From: Herbiconiux sp. A18JL235
GTDB taxonomy: Bacteria; Actinomycetota; Actinomycetes; Actinomycetales; Microbacteriaceae
DNA length: 64,000 nucleotides
Direction: 5' to 3'
NCBI RefSeq assembly: GCF_040939305.1
Contig: NZ_CP162511.1
Location: 806,001-870,000, forward strand
The stretch's first letter is position 1. The number at the start of each line of letters is the position of its first letter. Positions 57,416 through 64,000 of the stretch are shown piece after piece. The position numbers and the translations under genes are program-made. Below the pieces are notes generated by a model. The model was not told where the DNA came from and did no database searches. It saw only the letters and a program-made list of their open reading frames with translations.

Positions 57416-57952
57416 CTACGGCGACGGCGGGGTGACCGAGATGACGACCTGCACGGAGGCTTCGGTCTCGTTGAGGTAGCGATGCGGCTCGCGGGAGTCG
57501 AAGGTGATCGACTCGCCGGCCTTCACCGTGAAGCGTTGCGCCCCGACCTCGACCGAGAGCACGCCCTCGATGACGTAGGCGCACTCGGTCGAGGGGTGTG
57601 CCCAGGGCTGCGCAGAACTCGACGCGCCCGGCGGGATCTCGGCCCGGAGCACCTCCAGGTCGCCGCGACCCGGGGTGAGGCGGTCGTAGGTGTACCCTGA
57701 CTCTCCGACCGTGAGCTGGTGCCGGCTGCCGGGTCGGCTCACGTGCACGAGCGGCGCATCCGGATCGCTGAAGAGTGTGGCGATCGAAGCCTCGAACACG
57801 TTGGCGAGGGTGCGCAGCGAGCCCAGACTGGGGTCGGCCGTGCCGCTCTCGATCTGACTGAGCATGCTCACCGACAAGCCCGTGCGCTGAGACAGCTCCT
57901 TGAGTGTCAGGCCCCGACCTGTGCGGAGGGCCTTCAGCCGTTCTCCGAGCAC
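57416..57952 (-). CDS. XRE-family regulator with cupin domain
   Basis: 178-aa regulator. N-terminal HTH_3 (LGERLKALRTGRGLTLKELSQRTGLSVSMLSQIESG) and C-terminal cupin_2 domain (PWAHPSTECAYVIEGVLSVEVG, GESITFDSREPHRYLN) that would bind a small ligand. GTG start at 57952 with GGAAGGGAG upstream. It is divergent from the peptide-type ABC operon across a 216-nt gap with an inverted repeat; proteins of this class often control linked uptake or catabolic genes. Confidence 0.9.
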   Translation of the reverse strand: MLGERLKALRTGRGLTLKELSQRTGLSVSMLSQIESGTADPSLGSLRTLANVFEASIATLFSDPDAPLVHVSRPGSRHQLTVGESGYTYDRLTPGRGDLEVLRAEIPPGASSSAQPWAHPSTECAYVIEGVLSVEVGAQRFTVKAGESITFDSREPHRYLNETEASVQVVISVTPPSP

Positions 57953-58027
57953 ATCGCTCCCTTCCTGCGGTGCCGGAGCGAGCCGCGTGCTCCCCGGGCG
58001 TGAGCGGCGTGTTGCGCCCAGACCGGA

Positions 58028-58055
58028 AATCTGATGGAATCCATTAAATCAGATT
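58028..58055. promoter_or_regulatory. Inverted repeat in the divergent cupin-regulator/ABC gap
   Basis: AATCTGAT-N12-ATCAGATT, perfect 8-bp arms, with TGGAATCCA inside the spacer; AT-rich against the GC-rich surroundings. It is the likely operator of the XRE-cupin regulator. Nearby TTGAA(A/C) motifs (58054, 58074) may be part of the promoter. Confidence 0.55.
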
Positions 58056-58168
58056 GAAACAGTTCTAATCACATTGAACTCTTTTGAAGCCACCTGCACC
58101 CGCAGTCCGGAGCACAGCTGCCCTGGAACTCTACTGCGTCCATTCCGACCCCTGAGAAGGACTCGACG

Positions 58169-59764
58169 ATGACCTCTTTCCGCACGGCGACACTCGCTCT
58201 GCCCATCGGCGCCCTCTCCATCGCTCTGGCGATGGCGGGCTGCGCCGGTGGTTCTTCCAACCAGGGTTCGAACTCCACCCTGACCGTCGACACCTCGTTC
58301 GTCGTGAAGACGCTCGACCCCGGGATGGTCTACGAGCAGACCGGCAACACGGCGGTGCACGCGGTCTACGACACCCTGGTCACGTTCACCGGTTCCGACG
58401 TGACGACGCTGCAGCCGAGCCTGGCCTCGGCCTGGGAGCAGTCGGCCGACGGCACCACCTGGACCTTCACCATGAACGGCGATGCGGTCTTCTCCGACGG
58501 CAGCCCAGTGACGGCCGAGGATGCGGTGTTCAGCCTCAACCGGCTGAAGAACCTGCAGGGTTCCTCGTCACAGACCGTCGAAGGTCTCACCTTCGCCGCC
58601 GAGGGCGAGGACACCGTCGTCGTGACGAGCCCCACCCCCGACCCCAACATCCCCACCATCCTGGCGATGCCCGCGGCGAGCGTGATCAACTCCGAGGCGG
58701 CCAAGGAGATGGGCGCCTCGGATTCCGCCACCGCGGCCGCCGATGACACCGTCGGCACCCAGCTCGACACCATGAGCCTCGGCAGCGGCCCTTACGTCAT
58801 CAAGAGTTATGACCCGACCTCGAAGATCGTGCTCGAGGCCAACCCCGAGTACTGGGGCGAGGCGCCCGCCTACGGCAGGGTCGTGATCCAGAACGTCGAC
58901 GTTCAGAACCAGAAGCTGACCATCTCCAAGGCGACGTCCAACGAGATCGCCCTCGACCTTTCCGGGCCGCAGGCCGCCGAGCTGTCCGACGACCTTAACG
59001 TCTCGGGTGTCGCCGACACCTCCTACTTCCTCAGCCTCAACCAGGATCCCGCGGTGTCTCCGGTGACGAGCAACCCCGCCTTCGTGAAGGCGCTGCGGAT
59101 GACCGTCGACGGTGAGAGCCTTGCCGAGATCTTCGGCGAAGGAGCCACCCCCGCCTCCGGTCTCGTGCCGCCCGCGTTCGGCGGGGCCCTGCCCGAGTCC
59201 GACGCCCCGGTGCAGGACATCGACGGCGCGAAGGCGCTGCTGGCAGAGGCCGGGCTCACCGGAGCGAAAGCGGCGCTGGTCTACCCCGCCATCACCTACC
59301 GTGGCGTCGACCTCGGAACCATCGTCACGAAGGTGCAGCAGGATGCCGCGGAGGCGGGAATCGAGCTCGAGCTGACCCCCCAGCCGATCAACGTCTTCCT
59401 GCAGTCGCAGTCCGAGGGCAAGAACGAGATCAACTTCTCGCCGAACAGCCTGAACTACCCCGCCTCCGACTCGCTCGTGAACAACATGGCCCCCGGTGCC
59501 TCGACCTCGCTCCGCTCCGGCTGGACGGTGGAGCGCGCCGATCCCTCGGCTGTGAGCGCCAGCGAGGCCGTCACGGCGGAGCTGACCCCCGAGGGTCGCA
59601 ACGAGGCCATGCTGCAGTGGCAGACGGTGATGAACGAGGTCTCTCCGTTCATCCCGCTCGCCAACAACGCGGGCATCGTAGTGGCCACGAGCGACCTCGA
59701 CGGCGCCGTGTACACCCCGGCGGGCTGGACCGTCGACCTCGCGGCCGTCACCAGCGCGAAGTAG
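58169..59764 (+). CDS. Family-5 (peptide/opine-type) substrate-binding lipoprotein
   Basis: 531-aa extracellular receptor of a Dpp/Opp-like importer. Lipobox MAGC (Cys26), then SBP_bac_5 features: DTSFVVKTLDPGMVYEQTG, ASAWEQSADGTTWTFTMNGDAVFSDGSPVTAEDAVFSLNRL, GSGPYVIKSYDPTSKIVLEANPEYWG. AGAAGGA precedes the ATG. The operon also encodes an amidohydrolase, so the ligand may be an amide or lactam compound rather than a peptide. Confidence 0.91.
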   Translation: MTSFRTATLALPIGALSIALAMAGCAGGSSNQGSNSTLTVDTSFVVKTLDPGMVYEQTGNTAVHAVYDTLVTFTGSDVTTLQPSLASAWEQSADGTTWTFTMNGDAVFSDGSPVTAEDAVFSLNRLKNLQGSSSQTVEGLTFAAEGEDTVVVTSPTPDPNIPTILAMPAASVINSEAAKEMGASDSATAAADDTVGTQLDTMSLGSGPYVIKSYDPTSKIVLEANPEYWGEAPAYGRVVIQNVDVQNQKLTISKATSNEIALDLSGPQAAELSDDLNVSGVADTSYFLSLNQDPAVSPVTSNPAFVKALRMTVDGESLAEIFGEGATPASGLVPPAFGGALPESDAPVQDIDGAKALLAEAGLTGAKAALVYPAITYRGVDLGTIVTKVQQDAAEAGIELELTPQPINVFLQSQSEGKNEINFSPNSLNYPASDSLVNNMAPGASTSLRSGWTVERADPSAVSASEAVTAELTPEGRNEAMLQWQTVMNEVSPFIPLANNAGIVVATSDLDGAVYTPAGWTVDLAAVTSAK

Positions 59765-59770
59765 CCGCCT

Positions 59771-59805
59771 GCCGGAGCGCCCCCGCAACCGCGGGGTGCG
59801 CTCCG
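59771..59805 (+). terminator. Hairpin between receptor and permease genes
   Basis: CCGGAGCGC-CCCCGC / GCGGGG-T-GCGCTCCGG, 15 pairs with one bulged T, loop AACC. It lies in the same place as the hairpin in the sugar importer operon and has no T-run. Confidence 0.65.
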
Positions 59806-59864
59806 GCGGTCACGTCCCCGGCGGCACGCTCGCACCGCCCTGCCCGATCGATGAAGACGGAACC

Positions 59865-60887
59865 ATGTCCCCTGTCGTGAAACTGCTCGCCAAGCGGCTG
59901 CTCAGCGCCGTGATCCTGCTCTGGGGCGTCACGGTCGTCACCTTCCTGCTGGTGAACGTGGTGCCCGGAGACGCGGCCGCCGCGAACCTGTCGCAGCAGG
60001 CCTACGACGACCCGGAGATCCGTGCCGCCTACCGGGCCAAGTGGGGGCTCGACCAGCCGATCTGGGTGCAGTACGGGCGCTACCTCGGCAACATCCTGCA
60101 GGGCGATCTCGGCGTCTCTCAGCAGACCCACCGGCCCGTCACCGCCGACCTGCAGCAGTACGTGCCGGCCACCTTGGAGATCGCGATCCCCGCCATGCTG
60201 CTCGCCGTGGTCGTGGCGGTGGCACTCGGCATGCTCTCGGCGATGCGCAAGAACCGGCCCACCGACACGGGCATCCGTGCCGTCGCCCTGGTGGGCCTGT
60301 CGACTCCGCCGTTCTGGCTCGCCCTGGTCGCGCTCTACGTGTTCTTCTACCTGCTGGGCTGGGTGCCCAACGGAGGCCGGCTGAGCAACTTCTACGATGC
60401 GCCGCCCACCGTGACGGGGATGTACACGGTCGACGCCGTGCTCGCCGGGCAGTGGGACGTCTGGGCCGACGCGGTGTGGCACCTGCTGCTGCCCGTCGGC
60501 ATCCTCACCGCTCTCACCGTCTCGGGCCTGGTGCGGTTCGTGCGCTCGGCCATGATCGAGGTGCTCGATGCCGAGTACATCCGCGCGGCAGTGGCCAAGG
60601 GACTGCCCGGGCGGCTGATCACCTGGCGGCACGTCTTCCGCGCGGGGCTGCTGCCGGTGCTCACGGTCTCGGGGCTGATGTTCGCGTCGCTGCTCGGCGG
60701 TGCGGTGCTGGTGGAGCAGATCATCTCCTGGCCCGGCCTCGGCCAGTACGCCTACAAGAGCGCGATCTCGCTCGATCTCTCCTCGATCCTCGGCGTGACG
60801 CTGTTCATCGCGGTGGTCTACACCATCATCAACCTCGTCGTCGACCTGATGTACAGCGTCATCGACCCCAGGATCGGAGCGAAATGA
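59865..60887 (+). CDS. Dpp/Opp-type ABC permease 1
   Basis: 340-aa permease of the DppB type. First helix LLSAVILLWGVTVVTFLLVNVVPGD, extracytoplasmic loop with AAYRAKWGLDQPIWVQYGRYLGNILQGDLGVS, then five helices with the EAA loop EVLDAEYIRAAVAKGLPGRLITWRHVFRAGLLP. ATG 59865 has GACGGAACC as ribosome site; the frame is open to 59796 without support. Overlaps permease 2 by ATGA. Confidence 0.92.
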   Translation: MSPVVKLLAKRLLSAVILLWGVTVVTFLLVNVVPGDAAAANLSQQAYDDPEIRAAYRAKWGLDQPIWVQYGRYLGNILQGDLGVSQQTHRPVTADLQQYVPATLEIAIPAMLLAVVVAVALGMLSAMRKNRPTDTGIRAVALVGLSTPPFWLALVALYVFFYLLGWVPNGGRLSNFYDAPPTVTGMYTVDAVLAGQWDVWADAVWHLLLPVGILTALTVSGLVRFVRSAMIEVLDAEYIRAAVAKGLPGRLITWRHVFRAGLLPVLTVSGLMFASLLGGAVLVEQIISWPGLGQYAYKSAISLDLSSILGVTLFIAVVYTIINLVVDLMYSVIDPRIGAK

Positions 60888-61789
60888 CCATCCTGTCCCC
60901 GGACCGGGTCGCCGTCTCGCGGCTCGGCAGATTCGGTCGGCGCACCGGCCGTGACGGTCTGGCGCGCACGCGCACCTTCTGGCGGCCGCTGACGATCTTC
61001 TCCGTGGCGATCATCGTGCTCTGGTGCATCCTGGCGATCTTCGCGCCGTGGATCGCGCCCTACGACCCGCTGAAGACCGTCGGCGGCAACCTCACCGCGC
61101 CCAGCGCCGAGCACTGGATGGGCACCGACGACCTCGGCCGCGACATGCTGAGCCGTCTGATCTGGGGCTCGCGCCTGTCGTTGCCGCTCGCCGTGGCGAT
61201 CGTCGCCTGCTCGCTCACGGTCGGCGGCATCGTCGGCCTCGCCGCCGGCTACTTCGGCCGGGCTGTCGACAACGTGGCGATGCGCCTCGCCGATCTGGTG
61301 CTGGCGTTCCCGCAGATCATCCTCGCCATGGCGGTGGCTGCGGCCTTCGGCCCGAGCGTCGGCAACGCCGTGCTCGCCCTCGTCATCGTGTCCTGGCCGC
61401 TCTACGCCAGGATCATCCGCAGCTCGGTGCTGAGCGTGCGTCAGCAGGAGTACGTCGTCTCCGGCAGGTTGCTCGGCTCCGGCACGCTTCGGTCGATGGT
61501 GAAGGACGTCATCCCGAACAGCGCCGGACCGGCTCTGGTGATGTCGACGATCGAGCTCGGGAACGCGATCCTCATGCTCGCTGCGCTCTCCTTCCTCGGC
61601 CTCGGGCCGCGACCGCCGGCGGCGGAGTGGGGGGCGATGATCGCGCTGGGGTCGCAGAACCTCACCAATTGGTGGGTGAGCCTGTTCCCGGGCCTGGCCA
61701 TCCTCACCATCGTGATGGCCTTCAACCTGCTGGGCGACGCCCTGCAAGACCACCTCGACCCGCGATCCCGCACGGGGAGGAGCCGATGA
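60884..61789 (+). CDS. Dpp/Opp-type ABC permease 2
   Basis: 301-aa permease of the DppC type, with the N-terminal OppC-like segment (RTFWRPLTIFSVAIIVLWCILAIFAPWIAPYDP) and HWMGTDDLGRDMLSRLIWGSRLSL before the core; EAA loop QEYVVSGRLLGSGTLRSMVKDVIPNSAGP. Couples to the first ATPase gene by ATGA. Confidence 0.92.
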   Translation: MTILSPDRVAVSRLGRFGRRTGRDGLARTRTFWRPLTIFSVAIIVLWCILAIFAPWIAPYDPLKTVGGNLTAPSAEHWMGTDDLGRDMLSRLIWGSRLSLPLAVAIVACSLTVGGIVGLAAGYFGRAVDNVAMRLADLVLAFPQIILAMAVAAAFGPSVGNAVLALVIVSWPLYARIIRSSVLSVRQQEYVVSGRLLGSGTLRSMVKDVIPNSAGPALVMSTIELGNAILMLAALSFLGLGPRPPAAEWGAMIALGSQNLTNWWVSLFPGLAILTIVMAFNLLGDALQDHLDPRSRTGRSR

Positions 61790-62622
61790 GCACGCAGACC
61801 ACTGCCCCCCTGCTCAGCATCGAGGGGCTCTCGGTGACCATGCCCACCCCGGCCGGTCTCACCGAGCTCGTGCGTGACACCGACATCGTGATCGGCGACG
61901 GCGAGATCGTGGGTCTGGCGGGCGAGAGCGGTTCGGGCAAGACCATGACCGCCTCGGCCGTGATGGGCATCCTGCCCCCCGGTGCGCGCGCGACCGGTCG
62001 CATCATGTTCGAAGGACGCAATCTCCTGGAACTGCGACGCAAGGAGCTCGACGCGGTGCGCGGGAACCGCATCGCGATCGTCTTCCAGGACCCGACGGCG
62101 GCGCTCCACCCCCTGCTCAGGATCGGCACCCAGATCACCGAGCACCTCATCGCGCACACCGGTGTCTCGAAGAAGCAGGCCGACGCCCGGGCCGTCGAGC
62201 TGCTCGAACTGGTGCGCATCACCGACCCGAAGAGCGCCGTCAAGGCGTACCCGCACCAGTTCTCCGGCGGCATGCGTCAGCGCGCGGCCATCGCCATCGC
62301 CCTCGCCTGCGAGCCCCGGGTGCTGATCGCGGACGAACCGACCACGGCACTCGACGTGACCGTGCAGGCGGGCATCCTGCGGCTGTTCGACCGGCTCGCC
62401 CGCGAGACCGGGGTCTCGATGCTGTTCATCACCCACGACCTCGGCGTGATGAGCTCGATCGCCGACCGCACCTACGTGTTCAAGGACGGCTCGGTGGTGG
62501 AGTCGGGTGTGACCTCGCTCATCCTCAACGATCCCCAGCACGAGTACACCAGGGCCCTCATCGACGCACGAGCGCAGTCGCTGGCGCCGAAGGCCGGCGA
62601 GCAGGCGGGAGGCGCCAGGTGA
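61786..62622 (+). CDS. Dpp/Opp-type ABC ATPase (DppD-like)
   Basis: 278-aa ATPase: Walker A GESGSGKTM, Q-loop VFQDPTAALHPLLRIG, signature FSGGMRQRAAIAIAL, Walker B VLIADEPTTALD, H-loop ITHDLGVM. The C-terminal extension is short and lacks the usual cysteine-rich oligopeptide region. Overlaps the next ATPase by GTGA. Confidence 0.93.
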   Translation: MSTQTTAPLLSIEGLSVTMPTPAGLTELVRDTDIVIGDGEIVGLAGESGSGKTMTASAVMGILPPGARATGRIMFEGRNLLELRRKELDAVRGNRIAIVFQDPTAALHPLLRIGTQITEHLIAHTGVSKKQADARAVELLELVRITDPKSAVKAYPHQFSGGMRQRAAIAIALACEPRVLIADEPTTALDVTVQAGILRLFDRLARETGVSMLFITHDLGVMSSIADRTYVFKDGSVVESGVTSLILNDPQHEYTRALIDARAQSLAPKAGEQAGGAR

Positions 62623-63443
62623 ACATCCTCGAACTGAACGACATCGTCGTCACGCATCGCCGGAGCGGAGCGCCGCCGGTGCGTGCCGTGCGCGGCGTCT
62701 CACTCGCGGTGGAGCCTGGCCGCATCGTCGGTCTGGTGGGCGAGTCGGGCTGCGGCAAGTCGTCGCTGGCCAGGGTCGCCTGCGGCATCGAAGCGCCCAC
62801 CTCGGGCACGGTGCAGTTCGAGGGCAGGAGCCTCGAACCGCTCAGGATGCGCCGGCGACCGCTCGCCGACCGTCGCCTGCAGATGGTGTTCCAGAACCCC
62901 TATTCCTCGCTGAGTCCTCGCCGCACCGTCGGCAGCCAGCTGCTCGACGGTCTCGCGGAGCCCGCAGCCCGCGGCGGACGCGCCGCCGAGGTGTCGAGAC
63001 TGCTCGAGCTGGTGGGGTTGGACGCTTCGGCCGCCACGCGGTACCCGGCCCAGTTCTCGGGCGGCCAGCGTCAGCGCCTCGCCATCGCCCGAGCCCTTGC
63101 CGCCCGGCCCAGCCTGGTCGTCGCCGACGAGCCGGTGACCGCGCTCGACGCGTTCTCCTCGGCCCAGATCGTGCGCCTGCTCCAATCGCTCGTGGCCGAG
63201 CTCGGCATGGGGATGCTCTTCATCTCGCACGACCTCTCGCTCGTGCGGGCCATCGCCGACGAGACCGCGGTGATGTACGCGGGCGAGATCGTCGAGCGCG
63301 GGCCGAGCGAGCAGCTCTGGCAGAACCCTCAGCATCCCTACACCCGCACCCTCATCGCGGCGATCCCCGAGATCGGTCCCGCCAAGAAGCTCCCCGGCCT
63401 CGACGAGGACTTCCCCCTACCCACGAACGGAGTCCCCGCATGA
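62619..63443 (+). CDS. Dpp/Opp-type ABC ATPase (DppF-like)
   Basis: 274-aa second ATPase: Walker A GESGCGKSS, Q-loop VFQNPYSSLSPRRTVG, signature FSGGQRQRLAIARAL, Walker B LVVADEPVTALD, H-loop ISHDLSLV, then the oligopeptide_C pattern WQNPQHPYTRTLIAAIP. With the DppD-like ATPase it forms the heterodimeric motor. Its stop overlaps the amidohydrolase start (ATGA), which ties that enzyme to the uptake system. Confidence 0.93.
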   Translation: MNILELNDIVVTHRRSGAPPVRAVRGVSLAVEPGRIVGLVGESGCGKSSLARVACGIEAPTSGTVQFEGRSLEPLRMRRRPLADRRLQMVFQNPYSSLSPRRTVGSQLLDGLAEPAARGGRAAEVSRLLELVGLDASAATRYPAQFSGGQRQRLAIARALAARPSLVVADEPVTALDAFSSAQIVRLLQSLVAELGMGMLFISHDLSLVRAIADETAVMYAGEIVERGPSEQLWQNPQHPYTRTLIAAIPEIGPAKKLPGLDEDFPLPTNGVPA

Positions 63444-64000
63444 TGATCGACATCGCGCCAGGCACCGCCACGCTGATCACCGGCGCCCGCGTGTTCACCG
63501 CCGCCGACGCCGAGGGGCTCGTCGACGCTGCCGTGCTGATCGGCGTCGACGGGCGGATCGTGAGCGTCGGCCCCGAGCAACGGGTTCGCGAGGAGGCCGG
63601 CGACGGCGAGCTCCGCGAGATCGAGCTTGACGGCCGCGTGCTGAGCCCCGGCCTGATCAACATGCACGTGCACCTCGGGCTCGCCCTGCCCGGGTCGGCC
63701 GGCGCCGAGATCGCGGGCAAGTCCGACCCCGACCTCCTCCTGGTGATGGCCGACGGCGCCAAGCGCACCCTGCACGCCGGCATCACGACCACGCGGCTGG
63801 TGGGTGAGAGCCGTTACCTCGACTTCGCCCTGCGACGGGGCATCGACGCCGGCATCGTGCCGGGCCCGCGCATCTTCACCGCCGGTCACGCACTGTGCTG
63901 CACGGGCGGTCACGGCTGGGAGTCGGATGCGCTGGAGGGCGACGGTGCCGATGAGCTGCGGCGGCTCGCCCGCCTGCAGATCCGGCACGGCGCCGATCTG
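63440..64000 (+). CDS. Amidohydrolase-family metal hydrolase (3' end beyond window)
   Basis: First 187 residues of an imidazolonepropionase/prolidase-like amidohydrolase. A beta-sandwich start (TLITGARVFTAADAEGLVDAAVLIG, GRIVSVGP) leads to the metal-binding HxH motif His76/His78 in SPGLINMHVHLGLAL, then THAG-like KRTLHAGITTTRLVG and GPRIFTAGHALCCTGGHGW. It is the last visible gene of the importer operon and would hydrolyse an imported amide, lactam or dipeptide. The window ends inside it, so the C-terminal metal ligands are not visible. Confidence 0.88.
   Translation, partial: MMIDIAPGTATLITGARVFTAADAEGLVDAAVLIGVDGRIVSVGPEQRVREEAGDGELREIELDGRVLSPGLINMHVHLGLALPGSAGAEIAGKSDPDLLLVMADGAKRTLHAGITTTRLVGESRYLDFALRRGIDAGIVPGPRIFTAGHALCCTGGHGWESDALEGDGADELRRLARLQIRHGADL

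Overview
The window is high-GC actinobacterial DNA. The conserved order tRNA-Trp, secE, nusG, rplK, rplA, the MaoC-MaoC-murB block, many four-base ATGA/GTGA gene overlaps, GTG and TTG starts and abundant leaderless promoters all fit Actinobacteria. Protein flavour (Tat-exported small proteins, CWB2 surface proteins, LacI-controlled sugar importers) suggests the family Microbacteriaceae; that family call is inference. No rRNA, IS element, CRISPR array or prophage was seen.

Layout. 1-5.2 kb: end of a GntR regulator, manA, a lipoprotein and a PepSY-protein/two-component operon. 5.25-5.96 kb: non-coding array of five ~53-bp palindromes. 5.96-11.8 kb: minus-strand operon for nucleoside import (BMP-family lipoprotein, ATPase, two permeases) and hydrolysis. 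12.7-16.3 kb: CoA-transferase/thiolase operon with a divergent IclR regulator. 16.4-21.5 kb: housekeeping genes (TrmH/SpoU methyltransferase, fungal-type cytosine deaminase coupled to Ppx/GppA, two MaoC-type hot-dog proteins, murB). 21.5-32.3 kb: accessory stretch with two ABC-2 efflux systems (one with PadR, one with a NarL-type two-component system), an alpha/beta hydrolase, an AraC/GyrI regulator and a large Ig-like/multi-TM protein. 32.4-38 kb: aminotransferase, MarC, AI-2E-type protein, then tRNA-Trp-secE-nusG-rplK-rplA. 38.1-48.2 kb: second accessory stretch with three CWB2 surface proteins, GNAT, oxidoreductase, DUF998, YqaJ nuclease, a two-component system and a 54-aa membrane protein. 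48.2-49.5 kb: rplJ-rplL with an L10-type leader. 49.5-64 kb: TetR/DUF952 pair, LacI-controlled sugar importer (AglEFG-like), ABC exporter, cupin regulator and a divergent peptide-type importer ending in a partial amidohydrolase.

How the genes work together. The BMP operon should bring in nucleosides and split them to base plus ribose; the cytosine deaminase could complement it. The ribosomal and secretion genes look controlled by mRNA leaders. Both import operons in the last 13 kb place a strong hairpin between the binding protein and the permeases. At least fifteen starts have a TANNNT box 6-7 nt upstream, pointing to widespread leaderless transcription; several start-site choices below rest on this. 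Nothing here is a proven new system. The most unusual items are the palindrome array, the leaderless micro-ORF overlapping the IclR start, the CWB2 trio with terminal cysteines and the 736-aa Ig-like/membrane protein.
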